From NCBI GenBank assembly GCA_017390645.1, contig JAFPAZ010000083.1, positions 1 through 5,150 on the forward strand: 5,150 bases of DNA, read 5' to 3'. The DNA comes from Lachnospiraceae bacterium. GTDB lineage: Bacteria; Bacillota_A; Clostridia; Lachnospirales; Lachnospiraceae. The notes beneath the pieces are model-generated. The model was not told the origin of the DNA. It saw only the letters and a list, made by a program, of their open reading frames with translations, and did no database searches. Below, piece by piece: positions 1 to 5,150 of this stretch. The first letter of the stretch is position 1. Every line of letters starts with the position of its first letter. Position numbers and translations under genes: made by a program.

Positions 1-158
1 CGATTTCTGTCTTAGGGGGCAGTGTGGAAAAGATGGATTATCTTAATTTGTGCCAGATGGATTATATGAGATCCTTTGTTGGAATAAAGAAGGAGAAGAA
101 CACACCAAAGAAATATCCAAGGAAGGCAGGACTGCCGACGAAGGAGCCAATCATGTAA
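1..158 (+). CDS. rsmG: 16S rRNA (guanine-527-N7)-methyltransferase RsmG, C-terminal end (partial)
   Basis: This is the 3' end of a gene that begins before the window. The reading frame starts at base 3 and gives 51 residues before TAA at 156-158. The tail carries the RsmG C-terminal signature: a GGSVEK turn, then the basic run TPKKYPRKAG followed by LPTKEPI. This corresponds to the TPxxYPRxxGxPxKxPL ending of the family. RsmG (GidB) is a cytoplasmic SAM-dependent enzyme that methylates N7 of G527 in 16S rRNA. The SAM-binding domain lies outside the window, so its integrity cannot be judged. In Firmicutes rsmG normally closes the mnmE-mnmG-rsmG cluster beside oriC and is often followed by noc or parA-parB. 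Here it is followed, 86 bases on, by a hydrolase gene. No intrinsic terminator is visible after the stop. Family identity is close to certain. Confidence 0.93.
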   Translation, partial: ISVLGGSVEKMDYLNLCQMDYMRSFVGIKKEKNTPKKYPRKAGLPTKEPIM

Positions 159-167
159 CTTAAGCAT

Positions 168-190
168 GTCGTGAATCATTGAGGTGTAGT
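168..190 (+). repeat. 23-bp direct repeat, copy 1, upstream of the hydrolase gene
   Basis: This 23-base segment, with core TCATTGAGG, recurs at 1247-1269 in the same orientation with 21 of 23 bases identical. The mismatches are at repeat positions 7 (A here, T there) and 19 (G here, A there). The copy begins 10 bases after the rsmG stop and ends 55 bases before the hydrolase ATG. A further shared 9-mer, GATGTAGAA, lies downstream of each copy (224-232 and 1285-1293), but at different distances. I do not recognise the element. It could be a protein-binding site, part of an unusual promoter, or a remnant of a duplication. Confidence 0.6.
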
Positions 191-193
191 CTC

Positions 194-226
194 TTGATTT
201 GAATCATCAAAATTGTATGATAAGAT
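194..226 (+). promoter_or_regulatory. Candidate sigma-A promoter of the hydrolase gene
   Basis: Two overlapping promoter readings fit. One is TTGATT (194-199), a 16-base spacer and TATGAT (216-221). The other is TTGAAT (199-204), a 16-base spacer and TAAGAT (221-226), preceded by a TGA extended -10 element (218-220). Either would start transcription close to the ribosome binding site at 234-238, leaving a short leader. The segment 194-210 also contains the interrupted inverted repeat TTGAT/ATCAA. The DNA is AT-rich, so chance matches are likely, and no experimental start is known. Confidence 0.35.
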
Positions 227-244
227 GTAGAATGGAGGACTTTT

Positions 245-1195
245 ATGAATCGATATAAAAAAATTGGTTATCTTGCTTTTGCATCCGCATCCTTAGTTTC
301 TGGTTTTTCTTTTGTGAATCATCTTATTTTTAAATTAAATTGTGTAAAAGAAACCTTATATTCTAAAAATAGTAATTATTTTGAATGGCGTTTTGGTAAA
401 ATCTTTTATACCAAACAGGGAAAGGGGCAGCCTTTACTGCTGATTCATGATATCAGCTGTGACAGCAACGAAAAAGAGTGGACTTACCTTGTGGATAAAC
501 TTGCAAAAAAACATACCGTATACACCATTGATTTGTTAGGCTGTGGACGTTCCGATAAACCAAAAATTACTTATACCAGTTTTTTATATGTACAGTTATT
601 AAATGATTTTATTAAGAATGTCATTGGTAAAAAGACAAATATCATGGCTACGGGGAAAAGTGCTAGCATTGTAGTAATGGCCTGTCACTTTGAAAATGAA
701 TATTATGACAAGATTTGTCTCATTAATCCGGAAAATAAGAAAAATTTATGCAGGGTGCCAAGGGCAAAACATAAATTAGGAAAAATTCTTTTAGAATGTC
801 CGATTTTAGGGACAAGTATTTATCTTTATAGTATGAGAAAGAAAAATATTGTGAAACGGTTTGAGTCTTTCTATTATTGGAAAAAAGAGAAAATTTCAGA
901 TAAAATCATGGATTGTTATCATGAGTCTGCTCATTTACAAGGCTCAAGTAGTAAATTTTTATTTTCCAGCCTATTTCATAATGATGTAAATGTGAACATT
1001 AGGGATGCCTTAAAACAGATAGACCACTCTATTTTTATGGTTTTTGGCTCTAAGGAAGAGGATTATGAAGAGACTTTAAAGTTTTATGAAAACTTAAATC
1101 CGGCGGTGGAAAATATGGTGATTTCCAATGGGAAGCATTTGCCTCAATTAGAATGTCCGGAACAGATTATGAAGGTATGTGATATTTTCTTTTAA
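245..1195 (+). CDS. Membrane-anchored alpha/beta-hydrolase fold protein, substrate unknown
   Basis: The protein has 316 residues. The ATG is supported by GGAGG at 234-238, six bases upstream. Residues 5-30 form a basic-then-hydrophobic N-terminal segment with no clear cleavage site, suggesting a single membrane anchor. The rest reads as an alpha/beta-hydrolase of the haloalkane-dehalogenase or esterase type. LLLIHD (residues 64-69) sits at the strand and oxyanion-hole position, where HG is usual. DLLGCGRSDKP (96-106) matches the classic DxxGxGxSDKP loop. The nucleophile elbow is G137-K-S139-A-S141, with Ser rather than Gly in the last small position. The probable acid is E271 or D273 after strand FMVFG, and the catalytic His is H298 in GKHLPQLECPE. 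All triad positions can be filled, so it is probably active, but the substrate cannot be named. The cap region (about 165-235) is rich in Lys, Tyr and Phe. It follows rsmG on the same strand with its own candidate promoter. Confidence 0.85.
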   Translation: MNRYKKIGYLAFASASLVSGFSFVNHLIFKLNCVKETLYSKNSNYFEWRFGKIFYTKQGKGQPLLLIHDISCDSNEKEWTYLVDKLAKKHTVYTIDLLGCGRSDKPKITYTSFLYVQLLNDFIKNVIGKKTNIMATGKSASIVVMACHFENEYYDKICLINPENKKNLCRVPRAKHKLGKILLECPILGTSIYLYSMRKKNIVKRFESFYYWKKEKISDKIMDCYHESAHLQGSSSKFLFSSLFHNDVNVNIRDALKQIDHSIFMVFGSKEEDYEETLKFYENLNPAVENMVISNGKHLPQLECPEQIMKVCDIFF

Positions 1196-1246
1196 GAAAA
1201 GGTAATTGTGAAAATATAGCCACACTCGTGGCGGTTTACAAGATAC

Positions 1247-1269
1247 GTCGTGATTCATTGAGGTATAGT
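1247..1269 (+). repeat. 23-bp direct repeat, copy 2, upstream of the DegS-like gene
   Basis: This is the second copy of the element at 168-190, matching it at 21 of 23 bases. It lies 111 bases before the GTG start of the kinase-like gene, which leaves a much longer leader than copy 1 does. The last six bases read TATAGT (1264-1269), a passable -10 hexamer, but no -35 hexamer stands at the right distance: TTTACA at 1235-1240 is 23 bases away. In copy 1 the same place reads TGTAGT. The two copies flank the hydrolase gene as direct repeats. Confidence 0.6.
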
Positions 1270-1363
1270 ATTCTATGTAAGAGTGATGTAGAAAAAATAA
1301 AACAATGCAGGTACGCATAGATACGTTTTGATCGTTTCGAAATTGCCTATTTTTTAAGTAATA

Positions 1364-1370
1364 AGGGAGG
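1364..1370 (+). promoter_or_regulatory. Strong ribosome binding site fixing the GTG start of the DegS-like gene
   Basis: AGGGAGG lies nine bases before the GTG at 1380. An in-frame TAA at 1362-1364 sits just upstream and no ATG lies between, so GTG at 1380 is the only start compatible with this site. Confidence 0.85.
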
Positions 1371-1379
1371 GAAGAACAG

Positions 1380-2636
1380 GTGGATTTATCAAAAGAAAAG
1401 CCATTTTCGGGCGTTCTTGCAACCAATCAGAAATTGTGGAATCATTTCCAAAAAGAAAAAGCCAATGTGGTTGCAAAAATGAATGAATGTGACATTAATA
1501 TCAAAGAATTGGCCATACAAATCGATCAATTAGAAAAGACAAAGCAGTTGTATTCAAAAGAATCCCATCATTATAGAGATGTTTTTTCTCCTTTGAATTT
1601 ATCTGATAATAGTATGGAAAATGAGTATATTGATAAACAGATTGAACAGTTAAATAACGAAAAAGAGAAAACCTTGGTAATACGGGAAGATGCTACGAAA
1701 TTACTTCGGGAAATCAATAAAAACATCCAGATGCTTGAAATATCCATGAATGAATTAAAAGTGTATTGTTTCGAAAAGAGTAGACAACAGGAAGAATTTT
1801 TTGAAGCTTTTGAACAGGATGATTTTATTTTTATCGAAGAAGAGGACCAGCTTCCGGCAGTAAGAGTAGATACAAATGCAATAATTCGGGAAAAAATGCA
1901 TCATAAGATGCTTGAAAAGAAAGAAATTGTGGAAAACTCTGTGGATAATGCGAATGAGTCTGAAAATTCTTTTGATTTTTCGGAAATTCGTGCACACAAT
2001 AGTAATATATTAATGCTTTGGGAGTATGATAAGGTTCGTTTACAGAATTATCTGACAGAAGAATTGATTCAGGAAATGGAGTTGTGCCTTCAGGAACTGA
2101 ATAAAATAAAATGGATGATGTATTCTGATATGGAAAGGGCTAAGATCACTTTAGACCGGGTAGAGAAGATTTTGAAAAAATGGCAGAGTGAATTTAAGAA
2201 TCAAAGTGTCCAGCGTCAGGTACAGACTGATTTTAGTGAGCCAGCAAAAATTTATTTTGAGCGTTTTTTAAAGCAGAAACAGGAAATTTATACAGAGTGG
2301 GATTTTCGATATGAAGTAAATCAGAAGAATTTTCAGCAAACCATTCCACCTATTATTGTTTTATTGCTCCTTCGAATTTTGGATGAACTGTTTGAAAATG
2401 TTAGAAAACATTCAGAATCTGACAGAATTGGTATTTATTTGAATTTTAATGAAAAAGAAATTGCATTGCAAATGAGTGATAACGGAATAGGAATCACGGA
2501 AGATTATATGGAAAAGTCAAACTGGCACAGTGGTTTGCATTTTGTGGAAGAGTGGGTATATCTGCTAAATGGAAAAATAGAAATTACCGGAGATTTGACA
2601 TCTGGTACGATTATTGATATTCTAATACCAGTTTAA
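1380..2636 (+). CDS. DegS-like sensor histidine kinase homologue lacking the phosphoacceptor His
   Basis: This is a 418-residue soluble protein with no signal peptide or membrane segment. Residues about 30-130 are Glu/Lys/Leu-rich and look like a long coiled coil, as in the sensor half of DegS. An acidic stretch (142-156) and a polar linker follow. Residues 215-233 line up without gaps on the DegS dimerisation helix (E-x-E-R-K-R-V-A-R-E-I-H-D), but the His-Asp pair reads Thr226-Glu227, so the autophosphorylation site appears lost. The C-terminal HATPase domain is intact: N-box E336-LFEN340-VRKHS, G1 box DNGIG (367-371), G2-like SGLHFVEEW (384-392), and final SGTIIDILIP (408-417). This is the NarL/DegS (HPK7) kinase type. 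It may bind ATP without a canonical phosphotransfer role. No response regulator is encoded in the window. The start is GTG. Gene identity as a kinase-family member is firm; the loss of function in phosphorelay is inference. Confidence 0.85.
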   Translation: MDLSKEKPFSGVLATNQKLWNHFQKEKANVVAKMNECDINIKELAIQIDQLEKTKQLYSKESHHYRDVFSPLNLSDNSMENEYIDKQIEQLNNEKEKTLVIREDATKLLREINKNIQMLEISMNELKVYCFEKSRQQEEFFEAFEQDDFIFIEEEDQLPAVRVDTNAIIREKMHHKMLEKKEIVENSVDNANESENSFDFSEIRAHNSNILMLWEYDKVRLQNYLTEELIQEMELCLQELNKIKWMMYSDMERAKITLDRVEKILKKWQSEFKNQSVQRQVQTDFSEPAKIYFERFLKQKQEIYTEWDFRYEVNQKNFQQTIPPIIVLLLLRILDELFENVRKHSESDRIGIYLNFNEKEIALQMSDNGIGITEDYMEKSNWHSGLHFVEEWVYLLNGKIEITGDLTSGTIIDILIPV

Positions 2637-2691
2637 GGAAATAAGTCATGTGGTATTATAAATAGTGAAAATCCATTGTTTTAATTTTGAA

Positions 2692-2808
2692 ATGATGGAT
2701 AGAGATCTGGAATTACTTCTCCTAATGGTATGGATGGTATTTTTAGGACAGGCTGTTCCGTTTGTCATAATTTTATTTTTGTTAGAAATTCGAACTAGGT
2801 GTGGATAA
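2692..2808 (+). CDS. Possible 38-residue hydrophobic small protein (doubtful)
   Basis: In the spacer between the kinase-like gene and argS, a plus-strand frame opens with two adjacent ATGs (2692 and 2695) and closes with TAA at 2806-2808. The product starts MMDRDLE, continues with about 24 mostly hydrophobic residues containing LMVWMVFLGQAVPFVIILFL, and ends with basic EIRTRCG. That is the pattern of a single membrane-spanning peptide with an acidic N-terminus and basic C-terminus. Against it: there is no Shine-Dalgarno sequence before either ATG, the ATGs lie in the arm of a weak AU-rich hairpin (2671-2700), and T-rich DNA codes for hydrophobic residues by chance. Its stop codon overlaps a DnaA box. 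I do not recognise any family. Confidence 0.22.
   Translation: MMDRDLELLLLMVWMVFLGQAVPFVIILFLLEIRTRCG
2800..2808 (-). promoter_or_regulatory. Exact DnaA box (TTATCCACA on the minus strand), left half of an inverted pair
   Basis: The plus strand reads TGTGGATAA, the complement of the high-affinity DnaA 9-mer TTATCCACA. Together with 2827-2835 it forms a perfect 9-bp inverted repeat with an 18-base AT-rich spacer, in non-coding DNA 64 bases before the argS start. DnaA binding here is inferred from sequence alone. Confidence 0.62.
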
Positions 2809-2826
2809 GTTAAAATATAGTCAAGG

Positions 2827-2835
2827 TTATCCACA
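2827..2835 (+). promoter_or_regulatory. Exact DnaA box, right half of an inverted pair upstream of argS
   Basis: TTATCCACA on the plus strand faces the box at 2800-2808; the two box starts are 27 bases apart, about two and a half helical turns. A possible -10 hexamer TATAGT (2816-2821) lies between them, without a good -35. Bound DnaA could therefore affect argS transcription. The same inverted repeat could instead form an RNA hairpin in the argS leader. Confidence 0.62.
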
Positions 2836-2856
2836 ATCGTTTTATTAAATGGGAAA

Positions 2857-2864
2857 AAGGAAGG
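2857..2864 (+). promoter_or_regulatory. Ribosome binding site that decides the argS start
   Basis: AAGGAAGG ends eight bases before the ATG at 2873. The in-frame ATG at 2849 has only T/A-rich sequence in front of it, and starting there would place this site inside the coding region. The ATG at 2873 is therefore preferred. Confidence 0.8.
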
Positions 2865-2872
2865 AATTAGTT

Positions 2873-4564
2873 ATGAAGAGTAGGATTGTTGATTTAATTG
2901 CAAAAGAAGTAGAAGGGTTAGAAATTGCCGATATAGAGGGTCTTTTGGAAATTCCACCAAAACCGGAATTAGGAGATTTTGCATTTCCATGTTTCCGTTT
3001 AGCAAAGGCCTATCGAAAGGCACCACAAATGATAGCAGAGGAATTAAAAGAAAAATTCAGCAATGTGGATTTTATTTCTAAGGTAGAAGCAAATGGTGGA
3101 TATCTGAATTTCTTTGTGGATAAGATCACCTATATTAAGCAAATCATAGACGTAGCTTCTAAGGAAGACTTTGGCTCTACAAATGAGGGAAGTGGAAAAT
3201 GTGTTTGTATTGACTATTCTTCTCCAAATGTAGCAAAGAACTTCCATGTAGGTCATTTAAGAACTACCATCATTGGAAATTCATTGTATAAGATTCATAA
3301 AAAATTAGGGTATAAGGTAGAACGTATCAATCATTTAGGGGACTGGGGAACTCAGTTTGGTAAATTGATTGTAGCTTATAAAGCATGGAGTTCCAAGGAA
3401 CAGGTAGAAAAAGAAGGAATTGCTGAATTGCTTCGTATTTATGTGAAATTCCATGAAGAGGCAGAAAAGAAGCCTGAACTGGAAGATGAAGCAAGAGAAT
3501 GGTTTGCGAAGATGGAGCAGGGAAACGAAGAGGCTCTTGCTATCTGGCAATGGTTTAAGGACATTAGTTTAATTGAATATAAGAGAGTATATGATTTATT
3601 AGGAATCGGATTTGACTCTTATAATGGGGAAAGTTTCTATCGTGATATGTGTCATGATGTGGTGGCGGAACTTAAGGATAAAAACTTATTAGTTGAGAGT
3701 GAAGGTGCTAAAATCGTTGATTTGGAAGAATATAATATGGCTCCATGTCTGATTATGAAAAAAGATGGAAGTACCATTTATGCTACCAGAGATTTAGCAG
3801 CTTTATTATATCGTAAAAAAACTTATGATTTTTCAAAATGCCTTTATGTTACAGGACAGGAACAAAAACTTCATTTCAGCCAGGTATTTAAGGTAGTAGA
3901 ATTAATGGGTTATGATTGGGCAAAGACACAGCCGGTACATGTTCCTTATGGATTGGTTAGTTTAGAAGGTGCTAAGTTATCTACCAGAGGTGGAAATATC
4001 ATTTATGCGGAAGATATTTTAAATGAAGCCATTAATAAAATCAAAGAAGTCATTGACGTAAAGAATCCGGATCTTGAGGATAAAGAAGAAGTGGCAAAAA
4101 AGGTTGGCGTAGGAGCTATCATTTTCAATGATTTATATAATCAAAGAATCAAAGATGTCAGCTTTAAGTGGGAAAAGATTCTGAACTTCGATGGAGAAAC
4201 AGGACCTTACGCACAATATACTTATGCAAGAGCTGCCAGTGTTCTTCGTAGAGCAGGAGTGGAAAGTGTGGACAATGATATTGATGCAGAGGTATTATCC
4301 GATGAATTTTCTCTTGCATTATTGAAGGAAATTAGCAGATTCCCTCAGGTAGTAACAGATGCAGGTGAAAGATTGGAACCATATATCGTGGCTCGTTATG
4401 TCATTGCTGTGGCTCAGGCATTTAATAAGTTTTATAATAATTGCCAGATTAATGTGGAAGATGAGAAGGTGAAGAAGGCAAGATTAAAACTTGTTTGTAT
4501 TACAAAGAATGTATTAAAGAATGGTTTGGATTTATTAGGTATTCAGTGTCCGGAGAGAATGTAG
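2873..4564 (+). CDS. argS: Arginyl-tRNA synthetase
   Basis: This class I aminoacyl-tRNA synthetase charges tRNA-Arg with arginine using ATP, in the cytoplasm. From ATG 2873 it has 563 residues, the usual length. Domains in order are: the ArgS N-terminal tRNA-recognition domain (about 1-85, with PPKPELGDFAFPC); the Rossmann catalytic core, opening with SSPNVAKNFHVGHLRTT, in which HVGH (125-128) is the HIGH motif; NHLGDWGTQFGKL (153-165); ATRDLAA (304-310); the KMSKS-equivalent loop EGAKLSTRGGN (365-375); and the DALR anticodon-binding domain (about 445-563), from GPYAQYTYARA to the family-typical end LLGIQCPERM. All expected motifs are present, so the enzyme should be functional. An in-frame ATG at 2849 would add eight residues (MGKRKELV) but lacks a ribosome binding site. 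No T-box leader is visible upstream; a DnaA-box pair is. A strong terminator follows 10 bases after the stop. Confidence 0.98.
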   Translation: MKSRIVDLIAKEVEGLEIADIEGLLEIPPKPELGDFAFPCFRLAKAYRKAPQMIAEELKEKFSNVDFISKVEANGGYLNFFVDKITYIKQIIDVASKEDFGSTNEGSGKCVCIDYSSPNVAKNFHVGHLRTTIIGNSLYKIHKKLGYKVERINHLGDWGTQFGKLIVAYKAWSSKEQVEKEGIAELLRIYVKFHEEAEKKPELEDEAREWFAKMEQGNEEALAIWQWFKDISLIEYKRVYDLLGIGFDSYNGESFYRDMCHDVVAELKDKNLLVESEGAKIVDLEEYNMAPCLIMKKDGSTIYATRDLAALLYRKKTYDFSKCLYVTGQEQKLHFSQVFKVVELMGYDWAKTQPVHVPYGLVSLEGAKLSTRGGNIIYAEDILNEAINKIKEVIDVKNPDLEDKEEVAKKVGVGAIIFNDLYNQRIKDVSFKWEKILNFDGETGPYAQYTYARAASVLRRAGVESVDNDIDAEVLSDEFSLALLKEISRFPQVVTDAGERLEPYIVARYVIAVAQAFNKFYNNCQINVEDEKVKKARLKLVCITKNVLKNGLDLLGIQCPERM

Positions 4565-4574
4565 TCGAGATGGT

Positions 4575-4618
4575 AAAAAGCCTGTGAGTGTAATAAGAAT
4601 TACATTCACAGGCTTTTT
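4575..4618. terminator. Bidirectional intrinsic terminator between argS and the nitroreductase gene
   Basis: Bases 4575-4594 and 4599-4618 pair as a 20-bp stem around the loop AAGA (4595-4598), with one G-T wobble (4588 with 4605) and no other mismatch. The core CCTGTGAGTG/CATTCACAGG is flanked by five A on the left and six T on the right (4614-4619), so both strands produce a hairpin followed by a U tract. It sits between two convergent genes and should stop argS transcripts to the right and nitroreductase transcripts to the left. Confidence 0.94.
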
Positions 4619-4676
4619 TATTACCAGGAAATACTATTTATTTATCAGTAATGAAAAGTAAATATTTTAGAATTAT

Positions 4677-5150
4677 TTATTTAAACGTTGTAATTTCTTC
4701 CGCAGTTTTTCTTTTTGGCATTTCTGGTTTTATGTTTGGATATCCTACTCCGATGACTGCTACGATTTCTTCTGTATCTGGGATTTGGAAAAATTCTCTG
4801 ATTTTTTCTTCATGGTAAATTCCCATAATTAATGTTCCGAGACCTAATTCGTAGGCTTTTAGGCAAAGGTTCTGAACTTGAAGCCCATTGTCAAAATATT
4901 GCCATCCATCTTTTAGATGAGTGGTATAACTTCCATCCCGTTCAAAATCACTTCTACCTTTGACAACAGTTGATACAATTACAACCGGTGCATTTGCAAT
5001 GTTTTTTTGATTGAATTCTGCCATACACGGTAAAAATTCTTTAGTTTTTTCAGAGGTATCTGTTACATAATATCTTGATACCTGAGAGTTTTTCCAGGAA
5101 GGAGCTTTGATGGCAGCATTGATTAATTCTAAAATTGTTTCACGTGAAAC
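4677..5150 (-). CDS. Nitroreductase-family FMN flavoprotein, N-terminus beyond the window (partial)
   Basis: The frame is open from the right edge down to TAA at 4677-4679 and gives 157 residues. About 20 N-terminal residues are probably missing, judging from the family's usual size. The first visible residues are VSRETILELINAAIKAPSWK, followed by NSQ. APSWKNSQ is the FMN-contact motif after the first helices of nitroreductases. NAPVVIVS (about 53-60), GLQVQNLCLKAYELGLGT (89-106), with the usual helix that packs on the flavin, and AVIGVGYP (131-138) before the closing PKRKTAEEI all fit the family. Such proteins reduce nitro compounds, quinones or similar acceptors with NAD(P)H; the true substrate is unknown. 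The Met at 5024 is internal (residue 43 of what is seen) and should not be taken as the start. The gene converges on argS across a shared terminator. A parS site lies in its 5' coding region, encoding VSRET. Confidence 0.93.
   Translation of the reverse strand, partial: VSRETILELINAAIKAPSWKNSQVSRYYVTDTSEKTKEFLPCMAEFNQKNIANAPVVIVSTVVKGRSDFERDGSYTTHLKDGWQYFDNGLQVQNLCLKAYELGLGTLIMGIYHEEKIREFFQIPDTEEIVAVIGVGYPNIKPEMPKRKTAEEITTFK
5136..5150. promoter_or_regulatory. parS centromere site (ParB/Spo0J binding), cut by the window edge by one base
   Basis: TGTTTCACGTGAAAC matches the first 15 bases of the 16-bp bacterial parS consensus. GTTTCACGTGAAAC (5137-5150) is a perfect 14-bp palindrome; the outer partner base at 5151 lies outside. 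ParB loads at parS and spreads over neighbouring DNA to organise and segregate the origin region. It lies inside the nitroreductase coding sequence, as oriC-proximal parS sites in Firmicutes often lie inside genes. The agreement is too long to be chance in 5 kb. Confidence 0.93.

Noticed and set aside
1219..1232. Small hairpin GCCAC-ACTC-GTGGC after the hydrolase gene, considered as a terminator
   Set aside because: The stem is only five pairs and is followed by GGTTTACAAG rather than a T tract. It might be a weak regulatory hairpin but cannot be supported as a terminator.
1148..1426. Minus-strand open frame of 92 codons overlapping the hydrolase end and the start of the DegS-like gene
   Set aside because: It covers the ends of two well-supported plus-strand genes and the spacer's ribosome binding site, and its product shows no recognisable motif.
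1755..1997. Minus-strand open frame inside the DegS-like gene
   Set aside because: An antisense shadow of a Lys/Glu-rich coding region, giving a Phe/Ile/Arg-rich product without motifs.
2671..2700. AU-rich hairpin as a terminator for the DegS-like gene
   Set aside because: It has three G-U pairs, little GC content and no T tract after the right arm. It is kept only as context for the small ORF.
2646..2834. Minus-strand open frame of 62 codons in the spacer before argS
   Set aside because: No ribosome binding site or family motif. It runs through the DnaA-box pair and looks like a chance opening.
2637..2872. T-box riboswitch in the argS leader, common for clostridial synthetase genes
   Set aside because: No GGTGG-type T-box core and no antiterminator/terminator pair ending in a T tract was found in the spacer.
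3044..3550. Minus-strand open frames opposite argS (3044-3256 and 3335-3550)
   Set aside because: They lie fully inside argS, which has every expected motif; their Phe/Leu/Ser-rich products are typical antisense shadows.
3965..3997. Non-canonical KMSKS loop (KLSTRGGN) in ArgS as a sign of altered function
   Set aside because: ArgS enzymes vary widely at this loop, and Lys/Ser/Thr positions consistent with the family are present.

Overview
The window looks like an origin-proximal piece of the chromosome of a low-GC Firmicute, probably a clostridial, Lachnospiraceae-like bacterium. The reasons are the AT-rich DNA, strong purine-rich ribosome binding sites, the tail of rsmG (normally at the end of the mnmE-mnmG-rsmG cluster beside oriC), a 14-bp perfect parS palindrome at the right edge, and five exact DnaA-box 9-mers. 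The family assignment is inference from gene content and style, not from a search.

Layout, left to right. Bases 1-158 hold the last 51 codons of rsmG (16S rRNA m7G527 methyltransferase). A short spacer with a candidate promoter leads to a membrane-anchored alpha/beta-hydrolase (245-1195). A 184-bp spacer follows. It carries a near-copy of a 23-bp element also found upstream of the hydrolase. Next is a GTG-started, cytoplasmic DegS-like sensor-kinase homologue (1380-2636). It keeps the ATP-binding domain but has Thr where the phosphoacceptor His should be. A 236-bp spacer (2637-2872) contains an inverted pair of exact DnaA boxes and a doubtful 38-residue hydrophobic ORF. It leads to argS, whose start is better placed at 2873 than at the upstream ATG at 2849. 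A near-perfect 20-bp hairpin with A and T tracts (4575-4618) separates argS from a convergent nitroreductase-family gene on the minus strand (4677 to beyond 5150).

The genes do not form an obvious single pathway: two are translation housekeeping (rsmG, argS), one is a degenerate signalling protein, and two are enzymes of unknown substrate. What unites the window is chromosome biology. ParB and DnaA recognition sequences sit in and between ordinary genes, so this DNA probably belongs to the segregation and replication-control zone around oriC. I see no CRISPR array, transposon, tRNA or rRNA gene, or obvious defence system. The best candidates for something under-described are the His-less DegS-like protein, the paired DnaA boxes in front of argS, and the duplicated 23-bp element.
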